Made by a program: the position numbers and the translations under genes. 64,000 nucleotides of DNA, from contig CBDDOO010000002.1 in assembly GCA_965231905.1 (NCBI GenBank), positions 1,488,001 to 1,552,000 of the forward strand. Reading direction: 5' to 3'. The DNA comes from G963663315 sp965231905. GTDB taxonomy: Bacteria > Pseudomonadota > Gammaproteobacteria > Arenicellales > Poriferihabitantaceae. The notes beneath the pieces are model-generated. The model was not told where the DNA came from. It saw only the letters and a program-made list of their open reading frames with translations, and did no database searches. This document shows, one piece after another, positions 51,731 to 61,113 of this stretch (the stretch's first letter is position 1; every line of letters begins with the position of its first letter).

Positions 51731-52858
51731 TTGTCCTTGACCGCAACCCGTTCATCACGAGGAACCGGACTTCTGCGCGCCTGGGCGGTGATTGATTTGC
51801 AGGCGCTGCGCCATAATATTTCCGTTATACGGAAACTCGCTCCCCATTCCAGAATCATGGCGGTAGTCAAGGCGGATGCCTATGGACATGGCCTGGCCGC
51901 CATTACCGAATCGATACGCCAACAGGTAGACGGGTTCGCTGTGGCTACATTATCCGAAGGCATTCTTTGCCGTCAAACCCAGGACTGCCGACCGATTGTC
52001 GCGCTGTCTGAATTCTGGCATGCGTCACAACTGGCGGAGTTCGAGAAATATGATATTCAACCTGTGATTCATAGCCGCCGGCAGGTTGACTGGTTGCAAG
52101 CCTGGTCGGGGAAGCCGCTGACTGTCTGGGTCAAATTCGATACGGGCATGAATCGACTGGGGATTACCGATCAGCAACTGGCGAAAATCTGCGCCTCATT
52201 GCAGACACTTGAATCAATCGAGACAGTCAGGGTCCTTTCCCATCTGGCCAATGCCGATATTCCGGATGACCGATATACGGACAGACAACTGGAAAAGTTT
52301 GAATCTGCCTGTCTGTCGTTGTCATGCGAAAAGAGTCTGGCAAATTCGGCCGGAATCATGCGAAGGCAGGATACTCACAAGGACTGGGTTCGCCCCGGCT
52401 TGATGTTGTATGGCGCTTCGCCATTCGCTGGCGGGGAAGCGGACGATGTGAACCTGCGTCCGGTGATGCAGCTCAAGGCGCGGCTGATCTCAGTCAAGTT
52501 CGTTGACAGGAATCAGCCAATCGGCTATGGAGGTCTCTATCGTACCCGGCGCCGGTCGCGGATTGGCATTGTCGGGCTGGGTTATGGAGATGGTTATCCC
52601 TGGAATATTGATGCAAGAGCCTGTGTCCTGATTCACGGCAGGAGAGCGCCGCTCACAGGTCGGGTTTCGATGGACATGATCGCGATAGATGTCACGGACC
52701 ATGACGCGGTCGAGATCGGCGATGAAGTGACATTGTGGGGAGATGGTTTGCCAGTGGAAGAAGTGGCCGGGTGGGCGCAAACCATTCCTTACGAATTGTT
52801 GAGCAAGATCACATCCCGGATTCCCCGAATTGCGATCACGGATACGAAACATGGCTAA
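51731..52858 (+). CDS. alr: Alanine racemase
   Basis: Supplies D-alanine for peptidoglycan. PLP lysine K47 in VVKADAYGHG, second catalytic tyrosine in the region after RVSMDMIAIDV's strand, and family blocks VWVKFDTGMNRLG and IPYELLSKI. Start uncertain: TTG 51731 or 51737 give 373-375 residues, near the family's 360; longer frames run back into dnaB. Its stop overlaps the radA start (ATGGCTAA). Confidence 0.94.
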   Translation: MSLTATRSSRGTGLLRAWAVIDLQALRHNISVIRKLAPHSRIMAVVKADAYGHGLAAITESIRQQVDGFAVATLSEGILCRQTQDCRPIVALSEFWHASQLAEFEKYDIQPVIHSRRQVDWLQAWSGKPLTVWVKFDTGMNRLGITDQQLAKICASLQTLESIETVRVLSHLANADIPDDRYTDRQLEKFESACLSLSCEKSLANSAGIMRRQDTHKDWVRPGLMLYGASPFAGGEADDVNLRPVMQLKARLISVKFVDRNQPIGYGGLYRTRRRSRIGIVGLGYGDGYPWNIDARACVLIHGRRAPLTGRVSMDMIAIDVTDHDAVEIGDEVTLWGDGLPVEEVAGWAQTIPYELLSKITSRIPRIAITDTKHG

Positions 52859-54212
52859 ATCATCGCCGAAGACGGTTTTCATCTGTTCCGGTTGCGGGGC
52901 GCAAAACCTGAAATGGTCCGGACAATGCGGGGATTGCGGCGCCTGGAATACACTGGTGGAACAACAGATTGAAAAAAAACCCGCGGCGCGATTTTCCGGA
53001 TTCGCCCCGAAAGCGCAGGTTCGGATACTGGGCGACATCCGCGCCAGTCAAACGGAAAGACTGTCGTGCGGAAGCGCCGAATTTGATCGGGCGCTGGGAG
53101 GCGGGCTGGTGGCCGGTTCCGTAGCGCTGATTGGCGGCGCTCCGGGAATTGGCAAATCCACCCTGCTGTTGCAAAACCTGTGTTACATCAGCCGCAATGC
53201 AAAGGCGCTCTATGTAACGGGAGAGGAGTCCGCAGAGCAGGTCGCGCTTCGATCACGGCGAATTGGCCTGGACTCTGGCCGATTGAATGTGATGGCTGAA
53301 AACAGGCTTGAGAACCTGCTTGAAGTCGTGTGCGCGGAATCCCCCGATGTGCTGGTGGTGGATTCAATCCAGACTTTTTACAGCGATGCCCTGAGCGCGG
53401 CGCCCGGCAGCGTTTCCCAGGTTCGTGAATGCGCGGCCAGTCTGATCAGATATGCCAAATGCAGTAATTGCCGTTTGATCCTGGTGGGTCATGTGACCAA
53501 GGAAGGGGCTCTGGCCGGTCCCCGTGTACTTGAACACATGGTGGACAGTGTCCTGTATTTCGAGGGCGACAGTTCACACAGTTTCCGCGTGATTCGGGCG
53601 GTCAAGAATCGTTTCGGAGCCGTGAACGAGATTGGCGTATTCGCGATGACGGAACAGGGGTTGAAGGATGTGAGCAATCCTTCCGCGATGTTTGTCAGCA
53701 AATACGGCGCTGAAAAACCGGGCAGCGTGGTTCTGGCGACCCAGGAGGGAACCCGTCCCCTGCTGGTTGAAATTCAGGCGCTGGTGGATGACAGCGTTCT
53801 TGCGAATCCCCGGAGACTGTGTGTCGGCCTGGAACACAATCGATTGGCCATGTTGCTCGCCATTGCTCATCGCCATGCGGGAGTCTCGCTGAATCAGTAC
53901 GATGTGTTCGTCAATGCCGCCGGAGGAATCAGGGTATCCGAAACCGGGGCCGATCTGGCTGTTTTGCTGGCCATTTTGTCGAGCGTCAGAAATCGGGCGA
54001 TGGGCAGCGACCTGGTCGTGTTCGGCGAGATTGGCTTGTCCGGGGAGTTGCGCCCGGTGCAAAGAGGAATCGAGCGCCTGCAGGAAGCTCAAAGATCGGG
54101 ATTCAGGCGCGCGTTGATTCCCGCGGCGAACAAACCGAAATCTCCCACGGGTGACCTGGAAATTATTGCGCCCCGGAGAATAGAGGACGCGATTCAAATA
54201 CTGGAAATCTGA
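52851..54212 (+). CDS. radA: DNA repair protein RadA
   Basis: Branch-migration ATPase for homologous recombination. 453 residues: N-terminal CxxC zinc finger (FICSGCG and QCGDCGAWNT), RecA-like motor with GGAPGIGKST, the RadA-specific KNRFG motif, and a C-terminal Lon-like non-proteolytic domain. ATG 52851 overlaps the alr stop, so they are coupled. Confidence 0.96.
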   Translation: MAKSSPKTVFICSGCGAQNLKWSGQCGDCGAWNTLVEQQIEKKPAARFSGFAPKAQVRILGDIRASQTERLSCGSAEFDRALGGGLVAGSVALIGGAPGIGKSTLLLQNLCYISRNAKALYVTGEESAEQVALRSRRIGLDSGRLNVMAENRLENLLEVVCAESPDVLVVDSIQTFYSDALSAAPGSVSQVRECAASLIRYAKCSNCRLILVGHVTKEGALAGPRVLEHMVDSVLYFEGDSSHSFRVIRAVKNRFGAVNEIGVFAMTEQGLKDVSNPSAMFVSKYGAEKPGSVVLATQEGTRPLLVEIQALVDDSVLANPRRLCVGLEHNRLAMLLAIAHRHAGVSLNQYDVFVNAAGGIRVSETGADLAVLLAILSSVRNRAMGSDLVVFGEIGLSGELRPVQRGIERLQEAQRSGFRRALIPAANKPKSPTGDLEIIAPRRIEDAIQILEI

Positions 54213-54281
54213 GCTTTCGGGTATAATCCGGACTCCGCCCGGGACTGAACCGGGTCGAAACAGAAAATAACGAGGAATAAA

Positions 54282-54995
54282 ATGTTCAAGAAATTTCAAA
54301 CCGCGGTTTCTGCGGCGCTCCTGCTTCTGCCGGTTTACGGCTCGGCGCAAGAGGAATCCAGACTGGACACGGAGAAAAAGACGTACAGTTATGCCTTTGG
54401 CTTGAGAATCGGGGAAGAATTGCTGATGCAGTTCAACGCTGAAAATGGCTTTGAAATGGAGGCGTTGCTTGAAGGTCTGGTGACATCCGTATCCGGGAAA
54501 GACCGGTTGTTGAGTGACGATGAGGTTGAATCAGCCATTTACAAGCGGGAACAGGAACTGATCGCCATGGAAAACCGGAAAGCTCTGGACAAACTGGAAG
54601 CCAGCAAGGTATTTCTGGAGCAAAACAGCGCTATCGAGGGAGTGACTGTGACCGAAAGCGGTCTCCAGTACCAGGAGCTTTCTGCAGGGGAGGGCGACAG
54701 CCCGTCCCTGACCGATACCGTTCTGGTTCATTACCATGGTACGCTGATGGACGGCGCTGTGTTTGACAGCAGCTATGATCGGGGACAGCCTGTTTCATTT
54801 TCGTTGCAGTCCATCATTCCCGGCTGGCAGGAAGCGCTTCAATTGATGAAACCCGGTGATAAATGGCGCGTGGCGCTACCGCCGGACCTGGCTTATGGCT
54901 CCGGAGGCGCAGGACCGATCGGCCCGAATGAAGTATTGCTGTTTGATATCGAGTTGCTGGAGGTCGACAAACCAGAGAATCAAATCTCCAAATAA
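54282..54995 (+). CDS. FKBP-type peptidyl-prolyl isomerase, periplasmic (FkpA/Mip-like)
   Basis: 237 residues with a signal peptide ending PVYGSA. The N-terminal half (about 28-125, helix-rich with YSYAFGLRIGEELLMQF) is the FKBP dimerisation arm of FkpA/Mip; the catalytic domain has VHYHGTLMDGAVFDSSYDRG and VIPGWQEALQLM. A TATAAT at 54222-54227 probably marks its own promoter. Helps fold outer-membrane and periplasmic proteins. Confidence 0.93.
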   Translation: MFKKFQTAVSAALLLLPVYGSAQEESRLDTEKKTYSYAFGLRIGEELLMQFNAENGFEMEALLEGLVTSVSGKDRLLSDDEVESAIYKREQELIAMENRKALDKLEASKVFLEQNSAIEGVTVTESGLQYQELSAGEGDSPSLTDTVLVHYHGTLMDGAVFDSSYDRGQPVSFSLQSIIPGWQEALQLMKPGDKWRVALPPDLAYGSGGAGPIGPNEVLLFDIELLEVDKPENQISK

Positions 54996-55042
54996 GATCA
55001 GTTCAGCAATTCGAGTCCATTATGGTTGCAAATTCATGACAC

Positions 55043-56506
55043 TCAGCCCCCTGTATCAATCAGGCTGACCAGTTCTTCAAGGCCCTGTTCGATTCTGGAG
55101 GTTTTGATGGAAGAAAACCCGAGTCTGAAAAAATTTCCGGGAGGGTTGGCCTGATGAAAAAAAACTTCACCCGCTTCAAACAGGATTCCGGACTGGATGG
55201 CTCTTTGCGCCAGTTTTCCGGAATCAAGGTCGCCAGGCCCTTCCACCCAGAACGCGGAGCCGCCAAAAGTAGGGGCCCGGCTGTGACCGGAGAAATGCCG
55301 TTTCAACAGTTCTCCCATCAAAGACCAGCGCTCATGCAGTGTCTGGCTGAGTTTCGTGATTAACGCATCATGGTATCCGCGCTTCAGGAATTCGGCAATG
55401 ATGAACTGGTTATTGCCTGGCGGGTGTCGCAACATCAATCTGCGCAGCGCGCGGGCTTCCCGAATGAACTTACGCGGCGCAACCAGATAACCGAGACGAA
55501 TACCGGGCGCCAGCGTTTTCGACAAACTTCCGATATAGATCACTCTGCCATCGCTATCCAGGCTCTTTAATGCACGGGTGGGTTCGCCGACATAATTAAA
55601 TTCTGATTCATAGTCATCCTCAATAATGATGACGTCATGCTTGTGGGCCTGCTCCATCAATTCATTCCGTCGTTCCCTCGGCATCGTCACCGTGGTCGGA
55701 TAGTGATGGCTCGGGGTGGTGTATATACAATGACATTGCGCGACCCGTTCGTCTGGTATCAATCCGCAATGATCTACGCCAAGGGGGTGAATGTTCGGGG
55801 TGAAAACAGCAAACGTATTCTTTGCGTCAACATAACCCGGATTCTCGAAGCCGACAGTCCTGTCCAGGTTGAGCAGGAGTTGCGCTGCAATATACAGCCC
55901 CTGCTGGGCGCCTACCGTTACCAGTATTTCATCTTCTTCCGCCCATACACCGCGCCGGGGGAGTATTTTCTTATGGATCTGCTCAATTAATTCCGGATGG
56001 TCCTGGTCGATCAAATCCTTTGCCCAATTATGAATCGCATGGACCGTAGTCGCTTCCCGGGCACATTCCCGCCAGTCGGCAATCGGGAAAATATCCCGAT
56101 CATATTGACCGCAAATAAACGGGTACGGATACTGACTCCAGTTGACCGGTTTCAGATTTTGCCGAAAAGCATCCGGTTCAACGGCCAGTTTTTTGCGCCA
56201 GTCAACCGTGCTGTCAAGCAAGCGGGATTGTTTGGGGGTGTTGATCCGGCCTTTCAGTATTTCGCGATTCACGTAAAATCCGCTTCTTTCCCTGGAAATC
56301 AGGAATCCTTCATCAACCAGGTGCTGGTAGGCATGAACAACCGTATTGCGCGCAACGGATAATTGACGGGCCAGCTTTCTGGTCGAGGGCAGCGGTGAGT
56401 CCAGCGCCAGATGACCTCCCAGAATGGAATTGACCATCATCTCCTGAATCCGGGAGCGCAAAGTTCCTTTCCCGTCGGATGAAAGTTGAAACAGGTATTC
56501 AGTCAC
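55043..56506 (-). CDS. MocR/PdxR-family transcriptional regulator (GntR DNA-binding plus aminotransferase domain)
   Basis: 487 residues. The N-terminal GntR winged helix (residues about 10-75, with LAVARNTVVHAYQHL-type recognition helix sequence LPSTRKLARQLSVARNTVV) is joined to a fold type I aminotransferase-like domain; the PLP lysine is in IGSLSKTLAPG. Family members control pyridoxal, GABA, taurine or ectoine genes and often the divergent neighbour. The divergent gene here is rho, 249 bases away, and no usual target such as pdxST or gabDT is adjacent. Its target is therefore unknown. The intervening gap shows no clear operator. Confidence 0.9.
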   Translation of the reverse strand: MTEYLFQLSSDGKGTLRSRIQEMMVNSILGGHLALDSPLPSTRKLARQLSVARNTVVHAYQHLVDEGFLISRERSGFYVNREILKGRINTPKQSRLLDSTVDWRKKLAVEPDAFRQNLKPVNWSQYPYPFICGQYDRDIFPIADWRECAREATTVHAIHNWAKDLIDQDHPELIEQIHKKILPRRGVWAEEDEILVTVGAQQGLYIAAQLLLNLDRTVGFENPGYVDAKNTFAVFTPNIHPLGVDHCGLIPDERVAQCHCIYTTPSHHYPTTVTMPRERRNELMEQAHKHDVIIIEDDYESEFNYVGEPTRALKSLDSDGRVIYIGSLSKTLAPGIRLGYLVAPRKFIREARALRRLMLRHPPGNNQFIIAEFLKRGYHDALITKLSQTLHERWSLMGELLKRHFSGHSRAPTFGGSAFWVEGPGDLDSGKLAQRAIQSGILFEAGEVFFHQANPPGNFFRLGFSSIKTSRIEQGLEELVSLIDTGG

Positions 56507-56755
56507 AATATCCGGATTTTAGTGCGATTAATGGCTGTTTTACAGCGAACCGGCCAATATTTGTTCGATTATTTGATAACGGGCAGGTGGACATCTGTAT
56601 CGAAGCTCTATATGATTGCACACTGGATTGCGATGCAGTTGTTCAGATTGCGTCTCGAATGATAATTACTCCCTTAATACTCTCGCCCCTGATTGATTCA
56701 GTGATGAATTTCTGATGATGGGCGCGCAATTACCACCATATTACACTTTCCTTTC

Positions 56756-58018
56756 ATGCCCATTAATATTCGCGATCTAAAGCTAAAAACTCCCACGGAA
56801 CTCGCCGACCTTGCCCGCTCCCTGAATCTTGACAACATTGGGCGAATGCGGAAACAGGATCAGATATTCGCAATCCTCAAAGCCCAGGCCAAACAGGGCC
56901 AAAGAATAGTTGGAGAAGGTGTGGTAGAGATATTGCAGGACGGATTCGGATTTCTGAGATCCGCCACGTCCTCCTATCTGGCCGGCCCGGATGACATTTA
57001 TATGTCTCCGAGCCAGATCAGAAGATTCAGCCTGCGAACCGGTGACACGGTAGCCGGACAAATCCGTCCGCCCAAGGATTCCGAACGCTACTTCGCTTTG
57101 CTGAAGGTTGAGGAAATCAACTTTCAGTCACCGGAAGACGCCAGGAAGAAAATCCTTTTCGAGAATCTCACTCCAATCCATCCCGATGAAAGAATGCGTC
57201 TTGAGCGTCGAAACGGGTCTGCGGAAGATTTGACCGGACGCATTATTGATTTGATTGCGCCGATCGGCAAAGGACAGCGGGGGCTGATTGTTTCTGCCCC
57301 GAAAACCGGGAAGACGGTGATGTTGCAGCAAATTGCCCAATCAATTGCCACGGTCAATCCGGAGATCATGGTCATGGTGCTATTGATTGACGAACGCCCG
57401 GAGGAAGTCACCGATATGCAGCGTACCGTGCGCGGCGAGGTGGTTTCATCCACATTCGATGAACCTGCGTCACGCCACGTGCAAGTAGCGGAAATGGTGA
57501 TCGAAAAAGCCAAACGGCTGGTTGAACACAAAAAGGACGTCGTGATTCTGCTGGATTCCATTACCCGGCTGGCGCGGGCATATAATACGGTCGCCCCGGC
57601 ATCCGGCAAAGTTTTGACCGGGGGTGTTGACTCCAATGCGTTACAGAGACCGAAACGGTTTTTCGGCGCTGCCCGCAATATTGAAGAAGGAGGCAGTCTG
57701 ACCATTCTGGCCACGGCGCTGATCGATACCGGATCGAAAATGGACGATATCATATACGAAGAGTTCAAGGGCACCGGAAATATGGAAATCCATCTGGATC
57801 GCAGAATAGCGGAGAAACGGGTTTATCCGGCTATGGTGATCAACCGCTCCAGTACACGAAGGGAAGAACTGTTGACCGACCCGCTCGAACTCCAGAAAAT
57901 CTGGTTGCTGAGGAAACTGATTCATCCGATGGACGATTTGCAGGCGATGGAATTCTTGATTGATAAAATGAAAATCACAAAAACCAACGAAGAGTTCATA
58001 AAATCAATGAATCGATAG
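56756..58018 (+). CDS. rho: Transcription termination factor Rho
   Basis: Hexameric RNA helicase for factor-dependent termination. 420 residues; N-terminal domain and cold-shock-like primary RNA site (GFGFLRS), P-loop APKTGKT, Walker B VILLDSITRLARAYN and the Q-loop GGVDSNALQRPKRFFGAARN. ATG start with weak ribosome site. rpmE follows after 92 bases with its own promoter. Confidence 0.97.
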   Translation: MPINIRDLKLKTPTELADLARSLNLDNIGRMRKQDQIFAILKAQAKQGQRIVGEGVVEILQDGFGFLRSATSSYLAGPDDIYMSPSQIRRFSLRTGDTVAGQIRPPKDSERYFALLKVEEINFQSPEDARKKILFENLTPIHPDERMRLERRNGSAEDLTGRIIDLIAPIGKGQRGLIVSAPKTGKTVMLQQIAQSIATVNPEIMVMVLLIDERPEEVTDMQRTVRGEVVSSTFDEPASRHVQVAEMVIEKAKRLVEHKKDVVILLDSITRLARAYNTVAPASGKVLTGGVDSNALQRPKRFFGAARNIEEGGSLTILATALIDTGSKMDDIIYEEFKGTGNMEIHLDRRIAEKRVYPAMVINRSSTRREELLTDPLELQKIWLLRKLIHPMDDLQAMEFLIDKMKITKTNEEFIKSMNR

Positions 58019-58057
58019 AGGCCTGACAACGGAATTGAACAAAAACCGGGCTAAAAC

Positions 58058-58086
58058 TTGAATTAGCCACTCGATTTCCATATCAT
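58058..58086 (+). promoter_or_regulatory. Probable promoter of rpmE
   Basis: TTGAAT (58058-58063), 17-base spacer, TATCAT (58081-58086). Transcription starting near 58093 would give a leader of about 18 bases before the rpmE ATG. Confidence 0.5.
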
Positions 58087-58110
58087 CGCCGCAAAACACT
58101 GAAAATCATC

Positions 58111-58314
58111 ATGAAACCTGAAATACATCCCCGATACACTGATATAAAGGTGGTTTGCGCCTGCGGCAATCACTTTGAGACCAAATCCACGATGGGACAG
58201 GATCTCCATGTGGAAATTTGTTCCCAATGCCATCCGTTTTATACCGGCAAGCAGAAAATTATCGATACCGCCGGACGTGTAAGCAAGTTCCAGAACAGAT
58301 ACCAGCGAACATAA
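58111..58314 (+). CDS. rpmE: 50S ribosomal protein L31, zinc-binding form
   Basis: 67 residues. Four zinc-type residues are present as CAC (16-18 region) and CSQCH, marking the zinc-containing C+ paralogue rather than the zinc-independent YkgM type. Short protein of normal length. The ribosome site is poor. A good terminator follows 47 bases after the stop. Confidence 0.96.
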   Translation: MKPEIHPRYTDIKVVCACGNHFETKSTMGQDLHVEICSQCHPFYTGKQKIIDTAGRVSKFQNRYQRT

Positions 58315-58361
58315 TCAGATGATTGATTGACAGGCCCGGTGTTGGCAGAGAAATACGATAA

Positions 58362-58388
58362 GGGCGCTTCTTCTAAAGTGCCCTTTTT
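58362..58388 (+). terminator. Intrinsic terminator after rpmE
   Basis: Stem GGGCGCTT (58362-58369) with AAGTGCCC (58376-58383, one G-U wobble), 6-base loop, then TTTTT (58384-58388). It separates rpmE from hemL. Confidence 0.85.
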
Positions 58389-58435
58389 CTTTGTGATGCG
58401 CGCATCAACCGATTTCCTCTCCTGATTTTGAGCAA

Positions 58436-59719
58436 ATGACCAATAATTCAGCGCTTTTTTCCGACGCCAGAAAGTTCATACCCGGAGGGGTTAACTCTCC
58501 GGTCAGGGCTTTCAAGTCTGTTGGCGGAGACCCCGTATTCATCCAGCGTGCAAAAGGGGCGATGATTTATGCGGAGGATGGCCGGGAGTATATTGATTAT
58601 GTGGGATCATGGGGGCCGATGATTCTCGGTCATGCGGACCAGGATGTGATTGACGCGGTCAAAAATCAATGTGATTCAGGCTTGAGTTTCGGGGCGCCGA
58701 CGACTCTTGAAACCGGGCTCGCGAAGTTGATTTGCCGGCAGATGCCCTGGATTGACAAGCTGAGAATGGTCAATTCAGGCACTGAAGCCACCCTGTCCGC
58801 AATCCGCCTGGCGCGCGGTTTTACCGGGCGTGACAAGATCCTTAAATTTGAAGGTTGTTACCACGGTCATGCCGACAGCCTGCTGGTAAAGGCCGGCTCC
58901 GGAGCTTTGACTTTCGGGGTTCCCACCTCCCCGGGAGTACCGGCTGCGATGGCTGAACATACCTTGACGGCAACCTACAATGACCTTGATTCAGTCAGCT
59001 CGATCTTTGAACAGATTGGAGACCAGGTCGCAGCGATCATTCTTGAACCGGTTGCCGGCAACATGAACTGCGTGCCTCCCGTGGAAGGGTTTCTCCAGGG
59101 GTTGCGCAATATCTGCGACCAGTATGAAAGCATATTGATCATGGACGAGGTGATGACGGGGTTTCGGGTGGGTCCCGGGGGAGCGCAGGGGTTGTACGGT
59201 GTCCGGGGCGATCTGACGACTCTGGGGAAAGTCATTGGCGGAGGATTGCCGGTCGGCGCATTCGGGGGCAGGGCGGACATCATGGCTTGTCTGGCTCCGG
59301 ATGGCCCGGTCTATCAGGCGGGTACGCTTTCCGGCAACCCGGTCGCGATGGCCGCCGGTCTGGCGACACTTGCAAAAGTTTGCGAAGATGGATTCTTCGA
59401 AAGTCTTTCAGAGAGAACCGGCCGGTTGGCAAATGGTCTGTCGGACTCGGCTGAACGACATGGAGTGAAGCTGGCGCTGAACAGGGTCGGCGGTATGTTT
59501 GGACTGTTTTTCACAGACCGGCAATCTGTCAGCTGTTTTCGGGATGTGATGGCTTGCGATCAGGCGCAGTTCAATCGGTTTTTCCATGCAATGCTGAAGG
59601 CGGGCGTCTATCTTGCCCCTTCTGCGTTTGAAGCGGGATTCGTCTCTTGCGCACATACTGAAGAACTGATTGACCACACAATCGACTGTGCTGACCGGGT
59701 TTTCCGGCAAACAGGATAG
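58436..59719 (+). CDS. hemL: Glutamate-1-semialdehyde 2,1-aminomutase
   Basis: PLP enzyme making 5-aminolevulinate for haem by the C5 pathway. 427 residues; PGGVNSPVRAFKSVGG at the start, GCYHGHADSLL, the PLP lysine K265 in TLGKVIGGGLPVG, and YQAGTLSGNP. The first gene after the rpmE terminator; no strong ribosome site. The downstream ABC importer is on the same strand after 59 bases but is probably an independent unit. Confidence 0.97.
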   Translation: MTNNSALFSDARKFIPGGVNSPVRAFKSVGGDPVFIQRAKGAMIYAEDGREYIDYVGSWGPMILGHADQDVIDAVKNQCDSGLSFGAPTTLETGLAKLICRQMPWIDKLRMVNSGTEATLSAIRLARGFTGRDKILKFEGCYHGHADSLLVKAGSGALTFGVPTSPGVPAAMAEHTLTATYNDLDSVSSIFEQIGDQVAAIILEPVAGNMNCVPPVEGFLQGLRNICDQYESILIMDEVMTGFRVGPGGAQGLYGVRGDLTTLGKVIGGGLPVGAFGGRADIMACLAPDGPVYQAGTLSGNPVAMAAGLATLAKVCEDGFFESLSERTGRLANGLSDSAERHGVKLALNRVGGMFGLFFTDRQSVSCFRDVMACDQAQFNRFFHAMLKAGVYLAPSAFEAGFVSCAHTEELIDHTIDCADRVFRQTG

Positions 59720-59778
59720 ACTTGCGCATATCTGTGGCGTATTATTATATAAAGATTCAATATCAGATGGGGAATTTG

Positions 59779-61062
59779 ATGATGACAACCAAAACACAAC
59801 TTGCCAATCGGAGGAAATTTCTTCAAACAGCAATAGCGGGGGCTGCGACTGTTACGACTGCAAGTCTCCTGCCTGTTCGCGCTTTTGCGCAGAACAAAAC
59901 ACTGACCGTGGGCATGAATATCCCGATGACGGGTGATTATGCGCCGTGGGGACTGCCCGGACTGTATGGCTGCGAAATTATTGCCAACAATATCAACTCT
60001 TCCGGCGGCGTCACCATTGGCGGCGAAACCTGGAACATCAACATTGCATCCTATGATCACGGCTACGATACTGAAAAGGCCGTACAGGGATTCAAGAAAC
60101 TGGTCAATGAAGACGATGCCAAAATGGTGATGATGCTGGGCGGATCCACGGTCGCTGCCGTGTTGCCGTGGGCAACGCGCAAAAAAGCGCTGACTACAAC
60201 TCTCCTGCCGAGTGATATTACCCCGGATTCAAAATACCTGGTGGCGACCTGCGAGTCCCACCCGTTGTACAACGTGACCGGGGTTGAATGGCTGGCGAAA
60301 AACTATCCCGACGCCAGGACCGCTTCGATCATCACCAACAACGACGTCGAATATGGCTTGCAGTCCGCCGCAACCTACAGCGCCGCTTTCGAAGTAGCGG
60401 GTATCGAGGTGATTGATACCAACCTGCACGGATTCGACATCACCGATTTTGCGCCTGTTGTCGGCTCCCTGCTTGCCGGGAATCCGGACATTATCTGTAT
60501 GGCGACCAGCTTCTATGTCACACCGATCATGGAGCAATTATTCCATCAGGGCTATGAGGGATTGATCATTTCCTGCACGCTGGATTACTACGAGGAAATT
60601 ATCGCAAAGACAAGCGAGGAGTTTGTCAACGGTACGATCTACCAGTTCCCGGATTTCGATGATCCGAAATTACAGGAAGAGGGGGTGAACTTCCCGGATC
60701 CGGCAGGCTTTGACGCCGCGTTCAGAAAAGACCACCCGAACGACTGGTCCGCCGTTGCCTGGGAATATCCTGCAATCCTGCTGAACTGGATCGAAGCCGC
60801 GAAGGCAGCCGGCAGTGTTGAAACCGAAGCGGTTGCCGCGACGATGCTCGGCAATAAACAGGATTTCGTGTTTGGCGGCGGTGACTGGTGGGGCAGCCAG
60901 TTATGGGGCCTTGACAATGCACTGGTTGGACGCTGGCCGGTGGTGAGAATCGTGGACGGCAAGGCGCGCATCCAGGAATACGGTGATGTGGCCGGCTGGC
61001 TCGCGAAAAACAAGGATGTGCTGGTCAAACACATGAAAGCGCTGGGATTGCGCACTGTCTGA
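59779..61062 (+). CDS. Branched-chain amino acid/amide-type ABC importer, binding protein with Tat signal (operon 2)
   Basis: Type I periplasmic-binding protein, 427 residues. The signal peptide is twin-arginine type: NRRKFLQTAIAGAATVTTAS with cleavage after RAFA. ATG 59779 (or 59782) follows GGGGA by 5-9 bases; an upstream ATG at 59767 is in-frame. The mature protein resembles LivK/UrtA relatives, with PMTGDYAPWGLPGLYG near its start. The solute is unknown. Base composition is core-like (38 G+C in 60781-60840), unlike operon 1. Confidence 0.9.
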   Translation: MMTTKTQLANRRKFLQTAIAGAATVTTASLLPVRAFAQNKTLTVGMNIPMTGDYAPWGLPGLYGCEIIANNINSSGGVTIGGETWNINIASYDHGYDTEKAVQGFKKLVNEDDAKMVMMLGGSTVAAVLPWATRKKALTTTLLPSDITPDSKYLVATCESHPLYNVTGVEWLAKNYPDARTASIITNNDVEYGLQSAATYSAAFEVAGIEVIDTNLHGFDITDFAPVVGSLLAGNPDIICMATSFYVTPIMEQLFHQGYEGLIISCTLDYYEEIIAKTSEEFVNGTIYQFPDFDDPKLQEEGVNFPDPAGFDAAFRKDHPNDWSAVAWEYPAILLNWIEAAKAAGSVETEAVAATMLGNKQDFVFGGGDWWGSQLWGLDNALVGRWPVVRIVDGKARIQEYGDVAGWLAKNKDVLVKHMKALGLRTV

Positions 61063-61077
61063 TCTTTAGCGAGAGTG

Positions 61078-61097
61078 GGGGAGGGGGGACCCTCCCC
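61078..61097 (+). other. GC-rich hairpin between binding protein and livH-like gene (operon 2)
   Basis: Perfect 8-bp stem GGGGAGGG/CCCTCCCC with a 4-base loop, 15 bases after the binding-protein stop. No U-run. Same position as the hairpins in the other two ABC operons of the window. Confidence 0.6.
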
Positions 61098-61113
61098 GCG
61101 CAGGAGCGATAAT

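Noticed and set aside
56479..56715. 78-residue plus-strand frame between the MocR gene and rho
   Set aside because: No ribosome site or recognisable features, starts inside the MocR coding region, and lies in the divergent promoter gap.
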